64,000 nt of DNA from Punica granatum (lineage: Eukaryota > Streptophyta > Magnoliopsida > Myrtales > Lythraceae): the NCBI RefSeq assembly GCF_007655135.1, contig NC_045133.1, positions 19,999,845-20,063,844 on the forward strand, in the 5' to 3' direction. Below the pieces are notes generated by a model that ran no database searches, had not been told where the DNA came from, and saw only the letters and a program-made list of their open reading frames with translations. Position numbers and translations under genes: made by a program. Shown here in pieces: positions 1-12,020 of the stretch. Numbering within the stretch: position 1 is the stretch's first letter; each line of letters opens with the position of its first letter.

Positions 1-830
1 AAATATTTTTTAACCATACAAATATTTAGTTGTCAAGCCCTTTAATTACCGTGCTATGGCAACTCATGTGCAACTAGGTTTGAATAACTATATTTTATTT
101 TACTCTTAAATAAAGTGAAAATTTTAGTTCATTTCTTCAGCAGATCTCCAACCCTCCCTCACAAACATCATATCAATAAATCTTTTAGATTTGCATGCAT
201 TTGGCTGTCAAGCATGGCTGTGATCTCTCTCTCTCCCCTTTTCTCCCTTACCCTTCCTTGCAATGGTTCCCACTTCCCCAGATCAGTCATGGCCTTCGAG
301 AGTCCAACTTCGAAGAAACTTCCAATGCCTGTAGTCTGATCTGGTCTTGAAAAAACGTAAATTATATCCATCTAAAAAAAAGGAAACGTTGTAAATTATC
401 AAAGCATACAATTTGCAATGCACCGTGTCCCCAGTTCCCGAGATGTTTGGCACTCTTCATCCCAAAGTCAAATCATCATTTTCGCTTTAATGCCCGCGAA
501 AGAAACCAACGGTCACCGCCACACAGAGAAAGAGAGAGAGAGAGAGAACGGACGACTTGTGCATTGGGTGCCTCCCCCAGTCAATGCATAGCATGCAATG
601 GTCCGTCAATTAATTCAGTCTAGCTAGTCACTGTAGACTTTGCTCTTTCACCAGCATATGTATGTTGTCCTTGCCAGAGCGTATGTGCCTCCCCTCATTC
701 AATGCATGTCATGCATTGGTCTTATCAGTCAAATTGTCCCGACAACTCCACTTTACCGGTCAACTTTTTTTCTTTTCCAAAACAGATGGGTAAAACCAAG
801 TTCTTCTTCACCTCACCTCATTTCATTCAA
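1..830. other. intergenic and upstream region, no gene seen
   Basis: There is no convincing coding frame. A short (GA)n tract lies at about 530-547. Two imperfect direct repeats (569-606 and 684-735) precede the TATA box at 840 and are listed separately. Confidence 0.5.
569..735 (+). promoter_or_regulatory. paired promoter repeats carrying RY (CATGCA) motifs
   Basis: Two imperfect copies of a roughly 40-base unit start with TGCCTCCCC, continue through AATGCAT, and contain CATGCA before a GTC-like end. They lie at 569-606 and 684-735, about 105-270 bases upstream of a TATA box. CATGCA is the core of the RY element bound by plant B3-domain factors. The repeat and motif are visible; a regulatory role is inferred only from the position upstream of the candidate exon at 918. 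Confidence 0.35.
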
Positions 831-839
831 GTCTCGCCA

Positions 840-846
840 TATATAA
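840..846 (+). promoter_or_regulatory. TATA box of candidate gene at 918
   Basis: TATATAA lies 72 bases before an ATG at 918, followed by a pyrimidine-rich stretch (CTCTCTTCCCCCCTTCC) typical of a plant transcription start and leader. No other core promoter of similar quality lies nearby. Confidence 0.45.
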
Positions 847-917
847 GGCCACTCTCTTCCCCCCTTCCACTCTCTCGCCATGCTCTCTGAAACATCTTTC
901 CCTTCTGCGCCTCGAAG

Positions 918-1084
918 ATGCAAGTGAAGGCTCGAACTCCACTCTCGAAGTTCAAGCTTCTCTTTAGTAGCACTTCGAGAATGGAGTTCAAGCTTCACTG
1001 CGAGACAAGTGGAATGGAGGTGCAGTTTGCTCCCAACGGGGATGGAGGTCTCGTGTCTTCTGTTAATCGTGCATTGCCCTCAGC
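918..1084 (+). CDS. candidate first exon of an unrecognised gene
   Basis: ATG at 918 opens a frame of 55 codons plus two bases, ending at a consensus donor (GCG|TAAGT context, GT at 1085). The peptide begins MQVKARTPLSKFKLLF and is hydrophilic, with no recognised domain. The start was chosen because it lies just behind the TATA box at 840 and its short leader. No secure second exon was found. Acceptor-like pyrimidine tracts ending in AG occur near 1255 and 1297, but the sequence soon enters a tandem repeat. It may be the 5' stub of a truncated gene, or a short gene whose later exons I cannot define. Confidence 0.3.
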
Positions 1085-1500
1085 GTAAGTTGCTGGTTGA
1101 AGGACTCTGCTGCTATTTCCCTCGTTTCATCTTACTCGCATCTCTATGAAAGTAACATGCACACCCGCATTTTGATTTTTAGTTTTTAATTTTTTTTTAT
1201 GATTGAATTTCATTTCCTTTCTTTCTTGATTCTCAGCTTGGGTTTTGATTTTAGGTGTCCCAGTCCCATTTCCGGTGCTCTTCTTTTATAATTGCAGGTA
1301 CCGGTCCTGTTTGATTTCATAATTTAATTTTAGAATCATGATTTTAATTTTAACTCTATCCACTACATAATAAAAACACACGTTTTTAAAGTTAAATTTA
1401 TAATATCATCTCATTTGTCCTTTTTCACAATTAAAATCAAAATAAAAATCAAAGGTACTTTTAACTCTCAAACCAAACCCACTATAAATTGATTGCCATA

Positions 1501-2052
1501 TCTATACGTGGAAATGAGGTAGAATATAGGTAACTATTCTGGAAAGTCGCCCTCGACCCCATCTATACGTGGAAATGAGGTAGAATATAGGTAACTATTC
1601 TGGAAAGTCGCCCTCGACCCCATCTCTGTAATACCATGAAGTTCTAAAAATGAGAGATATAAATCTAGTTAAAATGAGAAACAAAATCGTTTCAAAATTC
1701 AAGTTGGGTCTATTCTGGAAAGTCGCCCTCGACCCCTTCTCTGTAATATCCTGAAGTTCTAAAAATTAGAGATATAAATCTAGATAAAATGAGAAATAAA
1801 ATCGATTCAAAATTCAAGAAGTTGGGTCTATTCTGGAGAGTCGTCCTCGACCCCATCTCTGTAATATCTTGAAGGTCTAAAACTTAGAGATATAAATCTA
1901 GATAAAATGAGAAATAAAATCGATTCAAAATTCAAGTTGGGTCTATTCTGGAAAGTCGCCCTCGACCCCATCTCTGTTATATCCTGAAGTTCTAAAAATT
2001 AGAGATATAAATCTAGATGAAATGAGAAATAAAATCGATTCAAAATTCAAGA
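1501..2052. repeat. minisatellite array, 61-bp and about 116-bp units
   Basis: A 61-bp unit (starting TCTATACGTGG) occurs twice, at 1501 and 1562. It runs into about four copies of a unit of 115-118 bp that begins with CTATTCTGGAAAGTCGCCC, starting near 1593, 1709, 1827 and 1942. Copies differ by scattered substitutions and small indels (for example AAG insertions before GTTGGG). The array ends about 160 bases before the start codon of membrane-protein gene A. No coding potential is seen. Confidence 0.85.
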
Positions 2053-2176
2053 AACCCCCAACAAATCTCTATTTTCTTCTTGAATGTATCAGTTTTAATT
2101 ACTTTTATTTCGTTTCAGTTTTCTTTTAGATTACGTAGTCGCACTTTACAAAAATATCACTTGGAACCACCCTCTC

Positions 2177-2185
2177 TATATATAA
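2177..2185 (+). promoter_or_regulatory. TATA box of membrane-protein gene A
   Basis: TATATATAA ends 30 bases before the ATG at 2216, in the context CTCTCTATATATAACATCC. A start site at the usual distance from a TATA box would fall on or just before the ATG, so the leader would be very short. Member D lacks this TATA box at the same distance. Confidence 0.35.
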
Positions 2186-2215
2186 CATCCTCCGCAGTTA
2201 CGTCTGAGATCAAAC

Positions 2216-3750
2216 ATGGCGTTCATACATTTTTGGAGTGTCATGTTTCCTCTAACCTCTACTCTGATGTTTCTCGCCCTTTTCCTCATGAAAGTTCCTG
2301 ACGTAGGAGCCTGGCTTTTGATCTCCGTCGATTTCCATGCCTTCACGTTTATCTTTCTACTCAGCCCTCCAATGCAGGAGGAGATACTCAGCATTGTCTA
2401 CTGTGAGCCACGGTCGGGTTGTCTCAAGCTCCTCAGATTCATTCTGAAGTACGGCGTCCCTGTTTGCTGCGGACTAATCATCGAGTTTAAAGGTGCGGAG
2501 AGTGCAGTCTCAGCTACCGTCTTGTCTGCCTGGACTGCTTATGTTGTGATATGCCGCAATTTGATCGCCCATGGCATCCTCGATGCGACTCAGTGGTTCG
2601 CAGCTGTGGTCTTCCTTCATGTGGATTACTTAATTTTCTGTGGACACCTACTACTCCGGTCGATTCGATTTCTCTCGGGTGCTGCTTGTATTCTTCACTT
2701 TTCTCGCTGTAATTGCTGCGTATTGTGGTCGGGTAAGAATCTCTAACTTTCTCTGATTTAAATGTTTTACTGCCAATTGAATCGAACCTTAATTTCCGCT
2801 GTTTTACTTTGAATCGAACGGTTGTAATTTTGTGTTCATCAATTTCTTATGTGAACCTACAGATGCCGCAGTTTCCTCCTCCAGATGAACTCCTTGTGCA
2901 GTCATTTCCCGGTCATCCAACTGTTCCGACCACTCCTGCTACGGCTGCGGTGCCGAATCCATTATCTGCATCGATCAGACTAGTCTATCAATCCTCGCCC
3001 TCATCCTCCATTTCGACGGGAGCAGCTCCCCAAACCTTGCTTTCACCTTTAGCTTCCAGTAAGCTTCTGAATCCTTATTTCGGACTGTTTTTGAATTTTT
3101 CTGATGATTGGCCAATTTCCTGTTATGCTTGTATGCTAAGTGGATGTGTTTTAACTGTATTGTCCTCCAATCCTTGCCTCCGTCCTCTGCTTCTATAGGA
3201 CCGGCTCCTCAAATCTTGCCTCCATCCTCCGCTTCAACCAAAGCAGCTCCCCAGAAGCTTCCGGTAAGCTTCTAATATCTTTACAATGGAAGTTCTCTAC
3301 ATTAATGTTGAATCTTATGTTTCGGACTGTTTTTGGATTATTCTGATGATTTGCTAATTGCCTGTTATGCTTGTTTGCTAATTGGATGTAAGTTTCTGTT
3401 AATGCTGTTTTGTTATCGATGATTAATTGGTTTTGATGAATCCGACAGGCTCTGTTCGGGTTGGTTGCCGATCATTGCGACGTGTAACTTGGCAGGACCT
3501 CGAGCAGCATTGGCCAAATGCAAATGCACAATCATTTCCACGTCTAACTCAGAAAGGCCTCAAGTAGCATCGGCCAAATGCAAATGCAGTTTCTGTTGAA
3601 TAGCTCGAGACATCGATGGAACTTAACAAGGGCAAAGCTGATATACCAAATGTTAATCTCGCATTCGTGAGCATAGAATGTTGGAGCCGTTATTCTAGTT
3701 TTCCTTTCTCTGACCTTGAAAATCACATTATTTTGGCAGAGTTAGAATGT
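2216..3750 (+). pseudogene. membrane-protein family, member A (frameshifted)
   Basis: Exon 1 (2216-2732) starts with ATG and matches the intact member D (54522) codon by codon, including a shared FILKYGVP and HGILDATQ. A 2-bp insertion near 2610 (GTCTTCCTTCATGTGG against GTCTTCATGTGG) shifts the frame and destroys the last predicted membrane helix. The donor GTAAGAATC at 2733 is conserved in all members. The start of exon 2 has lost the conserved DDARREE block through a small deletion. A Pro/Ser-rich exon follows (about 2863-3058, GHPTVPTTPA). A second Pro/Ser module lies near 3172-3264. The tail at 3430-4075 is noncoding and matches 35950-36711. The function is not recognised. Confidence 0.7.
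3471..3595 (+). repeat. about 62-bp tandem duplication in the 3' region of member A
   Basis: Two adjacent units run from GATCATT/AATCATT through CACGTCTAACT to GGCCAAATGCAAATGCA. The same pair occurs in block 2 at about 35999-36120, so the duplication predates the block duplication. Confidence 0.7.
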
Positions 3751-4079
3751 TAGCTTTAATTCAGCTAGATTTGGATGTTTTGGGAGTTTGGCTTTTAGAA
3801 TTTTTTTTTTCCTTTTGAAACCGGTGTATCGATCCCTAACTTTGATGTCCCCGAAATGTACGTTGGCCTCTTTACTTTTGTTGCGATGTTAAATTTGGGA
3901 AGAAAACCTCAATAGAAGAGGAAATACCAGTGATATAGACGAGTAACACTCACGCAACTGCTTCCCAGTTGACGGAACTAGGGACCCGGATTTACTCCTT
4001 TTTCCCTCAGCCGAGAAAACCCTCAGCTGCTGCTCTCACTCCCTTTCCCTCAACGGCTCACGACATTAACCCTAAGCAC

Positions 4080-5955
4080 ACAAGCTCTGACACTTCTACT
4101 TTTATGTCGCAGCGCAAGAAGCTGAGATACCGGAGTTGACGGAGTTCTGATAGAATTACCCCTCTGCAGTTCTTGTAATGGTGAAAACTTGAAATCAAGG
4201 AATCTTAGATTTACCAGTTTTACCAGTCCTTCCGGAGCCCTCTCGATTCCACTGCAAGACAGATTGAATGCTCTTAATGAAGTGAGCTTTTCCACGGAAG
4301 GTAGATCATGCAATCGACGGCACCTTCTTATATTTAACGCTATAAGCCTGTCCATGTCGCACATCGAGCTAGGTAGGTTTCATGAAAGTACAAGAAAGAT
4401 CAGAGGACCTCAAGAGCCGGCATACGCACAAAAAAAATATCTGAAATCCTTTTCAAAGGGTTCCCATTCAAAAGCAAGGTAGAAAGTCCAGGACACCTTG
4501 GACACCAGCCGGGATTTCCTGATCACATTTCTCATCAGTGATATCTTCTTCAGGTTCTCTGTGCACTCCTCTTCATTTGGTATCTCTCTCAAACGAAAAT
4601 TGGCCTTTACCATGAATTCCCTCTTCATCATGTTAATGTTTGTCACCTGACCAAAACACACATCTTCACCCTATCTTTTGAGCTTGCAGAATGTTGTAGC
4701 AAGCTCACCGGCGTAAGTTTATTCATTACCGAGTGACCTGTGTTCAGGTCCGCCTCCCTACTTTTCATTCCACTAACTAGTCTTGCATCGATGAAATACT
4801 GTATTAAATCAGTTCTGTAAATCTCATAGTTTTCTGGACACAAAGTAATGTGCAGGAGACACTCCTTCACAGTTTCACCACTCAGGTGATCGTAGCTGCA
4901 CTTCTGCACTCTGAAAACCTCATTCTCCATGCATTCCGGATCAAATTTTGGTTCTCTTAGCTCTTCCAATTCATTTTTCCATTCATGAATATCCTCTATC
5001 CCTCTCATAGTTCTTGATAATACTGTGATCCCGAGTGGTAAACCACATCATTCATTTGCAACAGACTTGGCAATCTTTTCAACATCACATGGGAGAGGAA
5101 CTCAACGATCAAGATTTTTCTTAAACAAGTACCAAGCTTCTTCCTTCAAGAGAGGCTCCACGCTGATTACTTCGTGGCATCCCATTTGTTGGCAAATGTT
5201 CCGTGAACGAGATGTCAAAATCAATTTGCATTCATTGAACTTGAGATCTATTCCTACCTCTTCTCTTAGGAATAACAGTTCCATACCTCGTCTAGGACAA
5301 GATGCACTCTCTCTTGACAAGCTGCGTGATAGCTTTGCGGCTTTTCTCTTCCCTTCCTCCTCGTGTGATAGCTGCAACTGAAGGCAACAAGCGATGTCAC
5401 TCTGCAATTTGTGAATACTGCTATCTTGTGATACAGTGACCCAACAAACATGGTTGAACAAGCCATTATGAATATGCGTGGCGAGAGTGGTCTTACCCAC
5501 TCCTCCCATTCCACAAATGCCGATACTCAAGACCTCATCATTCCTCAAGTAATCCCAAATCTTACCAAGATTTTTCTGGAAAGCTCGTCTGACCAGTTCT
5601 TGTGTTAGCAATTCAATTTCTCCAGTCTCCTCCACCTCAATCACAAGCCCCTCGGAGAATGCACTTCGCTCATGGAGCTGCTCCACTTCTTTCATCTGTT
5701 CATCCACACGATTAACCAACTGCACTTGTGAGAGGATTCCTGCTTCTGCTACTTCCCTTTCTGCATTATGAACTTCATCTTGCATGCGCTGTGCATGCCT
5801 CAGCCAAGTTTCTACCTCTGTCCTCCTTTTCTTTCCGAGTACCGACTCTGCATATTCTAGTCCTGCTTTTATGTCTGATGTTCTGCTGGTCAATGCCTCT
5901 AACTTCTGTTTGAGTGTCTCTACTCTCCCTCTGAGGCTGCTATGACTGTAACGGG
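4080..5955 (-). pseudogene. CC-NB-ARC-LRR (CNL) resistance-gene pseudogene
   Basis: Read on the minus strand, this is a broken CNL immune-receptor gene. The coiled-coil part (5955 to about 5600) has no ATG: the open frame starts inside the domain and the codon at 5893 is TTG. The P-loop GMGGVGKTT lies near 5510 and is followed by an RNBS-A-like CWVTVSQDSS. The kinase-2 motif LVLDEVWN near 5290 lies in a different frame from the P-loop, so at least one indel separates them. RNBS-B (LILTSRSR) returns to the first frame. GLPLG near 5040 is preceded by an in-frame TGA. ARC2-like CLLHITLCPENYEI (about 4850) and leucine-rich repeats (4364-4150) follow in further frames. The LRR is very short and ends at a junction near 4080. 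It cannot encode a receptor. Confidence 0.9.
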
Positions 5956-5959
5956 CTAT

Positions 5960-7905
5960 TGCATTGCTGGGTGCACTATGTATTCATATTAAGTTTTCAT
6001 TGTTTGGATAGAGTAATAAAGGAGGGAATGGAAAAGAAAATTTATTTGGATGAATTGACTAGTATGTCCTCTTTTTATAATTTAGTCTTCTATATTATAT
6101 TAAACGAGGATGGTCTTTACTACTTTATTTCGGAATGGGGTGGGGTAAAACTTAAATGCAAATTTTTTAAAATTTCAAAACGATCCCAATATTTTTAATT
6201 TTTTTAAATTGTCTCCGTTTCATTCTCTCCCCTGACCCTGTTGTTCATTATCTTCCTCCTTCCCTCATGCCAGCGTCCTTCTTCTTGGTTGGTCCTTCCT
6301 TTGACTATCACATCTTCTTTATGGGAAGACCTGATTGATCCCGCGCAGCCAACGCCTTGTCCCCGACCCACCAAATCAAACAACACATATGCCACACAAA
6401 AAAAAAAAAACGAATTGAAGCTTAACTTTTCCCTCTCACGGTTCCCTTTCTTCTGCCGCCTCCACTGCCATTGAAGCTTCACCTTCGACGGCTAGAGGAT
6501 GATAAGGTGGGAGTAAGGGCTACACAGAATCGCTAATTATCTAAATTAATTATACTAGGCATTTACTATCTTATCTTTCATATTCTTTTGTAGGTTTTAG
6601 GTATCCAACTGGCAGAGCATGTCGACCAAATGCATGGGACCCAGACATATGTTGATGAGAAAGAGCTTGCTTTAATGAATATCTTGCATGGAAGGTATTA
6701 GATGTAAATATCATGCTGTTAGAGCTTTCGTTATCTGCTTGGCTTTGTTTGACATTCCACGTTCACAAGATCATTATTTTTTTCGTAAAAAAAGGATCAT
6801 TATTTGAAGTCTGAACTCCCGGTATTCTTTCACCATAAACTAAAGGTCAAATATAGGGGGAAAAAAAAAAGAAAAGGTCGTGAATAGTTTATGAAGTATT
6901 ATGTGTTATCAATTCCATATAAAGTGTGATCTGTGATGGAAAGGAGCCAGACAGTAAAATGTAAGAAATATAGTTTTACCTACTATAAGAGAACGAAAAG
7001 TAAAAGAAAAATAGGCGAAGGATTTAAAATTTGCTTGCAAATTCCTTTTGTGCTCATAAAGATGAGCTGTGTATGAAGTGTCTATTACTGTATTATGAAC
7101 TGCAAACAGTTTCAGATGGCTAGCATGTCCCCGAAAGGTTCTCTTATTACATATTAAATTCAAGTAAAAGCCAAGCAGTACCTGAGGAACCAACAGTTTA
7201 ACTGAAATGACGTACAGAACCTAAAGGTTGGGTACATCACCATCTTAGTTCATTAATTCAATTAAAACAGTGCAAAAGATTGGACAAAAGCATAAATGAC
7301 CCTAGTATAGGTCAATTGATAAGCAAATACCCTGGCTTAAGGATGATAATCTTCTCTTTCTGGGAAGACGAATTTAGAAAGGTCTGATCTTGGACACAAC
7401 CGTGGCTGGACATATAATAGTTTTGTCCTGCTAAATCTTTTAATAGCTTGCTGGCTTTGTTTGTTCATGCTTTGTGAGAATTACCGACGGCAGATTTCCT
7501 AGAAGCCCACAATTTTGTCTGCTGGAATTGAGCAACGTGTTCATGTATTCCGAGTCTCCTCTACTTTATTCATAAATTGTTCTTGCTGAAATTGAGTACC
7601 TTTTTGATCCTGGTCAATTAGCGTTCCATTCCAGGTCTGCAGGCTGGACTAGTGTTGCAGTTACATTATCATGTGATTTCGTTTCTGCATCGTCCTCGGA
7701 GTCAAAGTTTTATAGTTCATCTCCATCAATATTGGTGGCCCTGACCCTCCTCTTGCGCTCGGAGTTCCAATAACCTGGATTCTCCCTCCCTACTATATCA
7801 CCTCAGGCCTTCTCCCCTCATCTTCTGAATCACATGGAAAGGAGATTCAGAAAGGAAATATTATGTACTCCTTACTGAGGAGTTGTGGGGAAAAGAGCGC
7901 AATGA
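5960..7905. other. unique AT-rich stretch, no gene seen
   Basis: This stretch is absent from block 2. It holds a pyrimidine-rich patch (about 6210-6480) and several short A/T tracts. Short frames on both strands have no recognisable domain, good codon pattern or splice structure. Confidence 0.5.
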
Positions 7906-7911
7906 TGCTGA

Positions 7912-8232
7912 ATGATGCTATGTCACTCAAGGAATGTGGGTATCGACAGCTTGGTTGTGGAGCTTGATGCTAAGCTAGTCATTAGCTGGGTCTGGGGGAA
8001 CTCCTCTAACATAGTGCTAACAAATCTGATCAATGACTGCAGGAACCTATGTCGACACTTTGTCACCATCATTCCCAAGCATACATATAGAGAAGCCAAC
8101 AAATGTGCTGATCACCTCGCCAATCTTGGTGCGGAGCTCCCTGATGGGCTCGTTTCCTTTTCACGCCACCTACTTCCATTAGACAGCTTCTTTTTGAGGA
8201 TACTACGGGGCTTTCGACCCCATGTTCTGTAA
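7912..8232 (+). pseudogene. RNase H-like domain relic of a retroelement
   Basis: The frame resembles the C-terminal part of the plant RVT_3 type RNase H-like domain found on LINE-derived proteins. It has VVELDAKLVI, with the Asp expected at the active site, then about 60 residues later REANKCADHLANLGA, the usual closing motif with a second Asp. The upstream beta strands and first catalytic residue are missing, and no reverse transcriptase lies upstream. It ends in TAA at 8230. It lies 80 bases before the first TNL exon fragment and is absent from block 2. Confidence 0.65.
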
Positions 8233-8314
8233 ACTATTTGCGTACAACTGACCTAATTGTGAGAACACCTGGAAGAGCAGCTATATCTTATCAGATTTGT
8301 TAATATATTGTTAG

Positions 8315-10340
8315 GGAACTGATGCAATCGAAGCTGTATTCTTGGACAATATGGATACCCTGCCACTTTCTGAGGGGGGTTATTCTTGATGAGGCCACGT
8401 TTGGGAAAGATATATTTGAACCCTAAAGCGTTTAAGAAAATGAAGAGACTCCGAATACTTATCGTAACTGAGGGGGATTTCTCTTGCAGCCCGGATCACC
8501 TCCCCAGTGAGTTAAGATGGCTCGAATGGCATCGTTATCCCTCATCTTCCTTGCCATCCAACTTTTCACCAAGTAACCTTGTGGCGCTTATAGTACCCTG
8601 CAGTGGCATCACGAAATTATGGGATGGTTATAAGGTAATAATTCAGTATTATGCTGGTATTCATTTGTGCTGAGAGTGATATATTTTGCTGTTGACTTTC
8701 ACAGATGGGTTCAAACCTAACTACCATCAATATAAGCAGATGCTCATCCTCATGTGAAGTTCCTGATTTCTCAGGAATGCCGAAATTTAAGGAATTGATT
8801 GCACATCGCTGCACAAGTCTAGTCAAGGTTCATAAATCTATTGGATACCTGGCAAAGCTTGTCCATTTAAACTTCCAGGACTGCTCTAACCTTGCGGAGC
8901 TTCAGGACAAACTTAGACTGCCATCATTGCGACAACTTGTCCTAAGTGGATGCGAAAGGCTAGACAAGTTTCCAGATATTTTGGGAAGGATGGAACACAT
9001 AGAAGCTATAGATTTAAGTTGGACTTCAGTAAAGCAATTACCTCCATCAATTAAGAACCTCACGCAGGTCCAATCTTTGTGCTTTGCTTTCTGGGGAAGG
9101 GAGACAACAGAAGCCAACAGAAGTCAGTGTTTAAACTCTCATGAAGCTCCTAACTACTTTCCCAACACGGTTCAATTAGATTTGTCGGAGAACAGTCTTA
9201 CTGCTCTTTCGCCATGCATTAGTAAATTTTGTGATCTGAAGACCCCTTTCTTGGACAAGTCCAAGCAACTTAAAGATATCCCAGAGCGTCCACCGAATTT
9301 GACGTATTTAAGTGGAAAAGATTGTGAGTCCTTGGAGATGGTTCAAACTGTGAGCCTGCAAGTGGCAAGGACAATCAAAATCAACTTCTCTAACTCCCAC
9401 AAGTTGGGCCAGATCAAGTTGCAAGTATGTTGCTGTCGGATTGGCAAAGGCCCATCAAATTAGGATGAGGTTGTATCCTTAGGTCAGGTTATCCTCTCTC
9501 AACGTACTTTTACTACGTGCATATGCGTAGGGTCATCAACACACATGCGAACTTTTTCTTCTGTAATAACAGCACCAGGTTGCCTATACTCGAATCCAAT
9601 AAGAACTCGACCCAAAAGTGCTTCTTTGTAGTTAGCAATCTGTCTTGCATCATCTTTGTTGAGTTTCTATGGACGGGTCGGTGCTCGTGTTACTTTCTAG
9701 TGTTTATTGAGAATAGTTTCTCACGCAGAAGTACCACTGGGACTATCAGTTTCGGGCCTTAATCCCTGGAGGTAACATTCCTTGCCAGTTTTACAATCAA
9801 AGTAGCGTAGGCAGAAATCCCTTGTGCTTCAGGATCCATTCGAGAGTGCGCAAAAAATTAGGCGGGCTGTCTCTCTCTGCTGCTTTCTGTTTGGAAAGGC
9901 AACGGACATGGATCTACTGGTCTCTGTCCAAAAACGGTCACACATAAGACTCCCCTGCAATATATGTTGCTCATCTGCAATCAGATCATGTCTGGATGGG
10001 TTACCTTCCCTTTACAAAGCGCGTGAAGGAAAAGATGCAAGATGGTTGGAATCATTTGGTAGTATCACTCCAGTGGGTTAGTAGATGTCCAGAATGAAGG
10101 TGACAAGCTGTAGTATCACTCCAGGGCTATCAGGTTTCTTTGTCCGGCAAGGCCAATGATTGTTCATGAAGACAACACTAGCACCCCGGTTGCCGGTGAC
10201 TTGCAGCTCAGTGAGGGGCCACAAGTAACATGGGGAGAAAGTAATGCTTTAGCAGGAGGGCTCTCTTCAATTACCCAACCATTGCCTGAAAAGCAGAAGC
10301 TGCATGGGAAAAGACAACTTGGAGCTTGATCTGGACTGGG
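8315..10340 (+). pseudogene. TNL resistance-gene 3' half, block 1
   Basis: The gene lacks its TIR and NB-ARC exons. An acceptor (TATATTGTTAG) at 8314 opens with GTDAIEAVFLD, the typical start of the TNL linker exon. After stops and a frame change it continues IYLNPKAFKKMKRLR and LRWLEWHRYPSSSLP, to a donor at 8635. A 70-base intron leads to the LRR exon at 8705 (MGSNLTTINISRC), open to 9463, with repeats such as LRQLVLSGCERLDKFPD and NTVQLDLSENSLTAL. A C-JID-like domain follows in 9732-10110 (IPGGNIPCQFYNQSS, LSAAFCLE, DHVWMGYLPF), broken by a TAA near 9944. The gene is interrupted downstream by a solo LTR at 10357. Compared with block 2, a deletion of about 94 bp near 9084 keeps the LRR frame open. 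Confidence 0.88.
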
Positions 10341-10356
10341 CCTCATGTTACCTTTC

Positions 10357-12020
10357 TGCTAGTTCCACGGGGCCAACGGAAGTGAAAAAGGAACAGAAAT
10401 TCAAAATTTCCTACCCGTGAAACTAATTCCAAGACCTACTAGAAGAATAAGAGTAAATAAAAGCGTACCTGGAATATTTAAAGTTGTCGACTGAGCGTCC
10501 CACGCGTGACGCCTCTACTGGTATCCACACCGACTTTGTCGACGAGTTTTCGAGATCGGCGGTGCTAGCGACCAATACTCGAAAGAAACACCGATGCGAC
10601 ACTCGAAATTTATTAAACTAGTAGAATTAATTAAAGTTGAACAATTCAACTTTGACTTTTCCTACAATTATATGCTCATATGTATACACATATCATATAT
10701 GTATATGAATATGTCTGCACGTATATATATATTAATACACTTATTGCCCCCATCTTTTTATAAGGAATAGCGGAGCCGAAACTTCAAAGTTTCACCGATG
10801 GGGGACAAACTTTGTATATAAGAGCATATATGTACAACACACACATATATATCCCTGCCGATCTATATATATCTCTATATATATATTACATACATACACA
10901 TTGCATCGTGTGTCAATTTGGTCCATTTAATCTAATAAATCGAGTCTAATTAATCGACAAATTTAATCTCATTAAATATCCGATTAATCAGTCGCACCAT
11001 AAATCATCTAATCTCTATTAGACGATTTTATTGTTTCAAAATATCCCGTCGATTTAGTCGTAGTGTGTGACCCTGTAGGTTCCCAATTACGTTGATAGTA
11101 ATATCGAAATCTCTATTTCAATATCACAAACAGTGAGCGGCATCTAGCAATGCATCGCTGTTACTCAAGTAATCGGAAAGTCAATTTCTCGACGAACCTT
11201 GTGACTTACGTTATCGTGTAATATAATCCCTTTGTCCTCTATATCTCTATTGAGCCCAAGGCATGGTCGATGACATCCTTGTATGGCTCAATATCTCTCT
11301 TTCTTGATTTACCGGGTAAGTCTATCAGAACAAATGAGCTCGATATCATTATATCGACTCATTTGGATATGCATACACTTTTAGACTTAACCACCAAGTG
11401 GCCGTGAGATATCGCTCCCGTTTCGTAGGAGGGACAAATCCTATCTTGGTCACTCACATTCTTTTCCATGCTTTGTGGCATACCCAATAACTATCTTTAT
11501 AACCAGCCTGTTACGGTGGCGTTTGACAGTATCAAAATATACGACATTACACGTAGGAATCCATGGTGACCTCAAGTCAAATGACCATTACACTATAGTC
11601 ATTTTAAGATATGCTAATGACAGTCACGTAACAACCCATGTAGCAATCTCATGGCGGGTCAGTCCAATACATATTACTCTTAATGTATACATGTGGTGTG
11701 ATTTGATATCTCCATATCCATGACCTATGAGATTTGGTCATCAATCAACACTCACACTAGTCTAACCGTATTATCGTTGTCCTAATTAACGATAATACTT
11801 TGACTATGGACATTTAGGAATAATGTTCATTAATTATAGGATCTCACAATCAAGTCACACTTGATGCCTATTGAACCTACTATTCCAAGGACATTATTGT
11901 GTAAAATCATATTTAGCGCAATCTACACAATAATAGATATGCATCGTAATATAATGAAATAAATATCATATTACAGAACTGATTATAGATTGCCTCTAGG
12001 GCATACACCAATTCCCAACA
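10357..12020 (-). mobile_element. solo LTR of a Ty1/copia-like element
   Basis: The 1664-bp insertion starts TGCTAGTTCC and ends AATTCCCAACA on the plus strand. It therefore begins TGTTGGGAATTGGTG and ends CA on the minus strand, a common copia LTR start. It is flanked by the 5-bp repeat CTTTC (10352-10356 and 12021-12025). Block 2 has the empty site with a single CTTTC near 38633. There is no internal domain, primer-binding site or second LTR, so it is read as a solo LTR left by recombination. The family placement rests on terminal sequence and size only. Confidence 0.85.

Noticed and set aside
6204..6482. 92-codon minus-strand frame
   Set aside because: It consists mainly of low-complexity sequence from a pyrimidine-rich patch and an A-run, with no domain.
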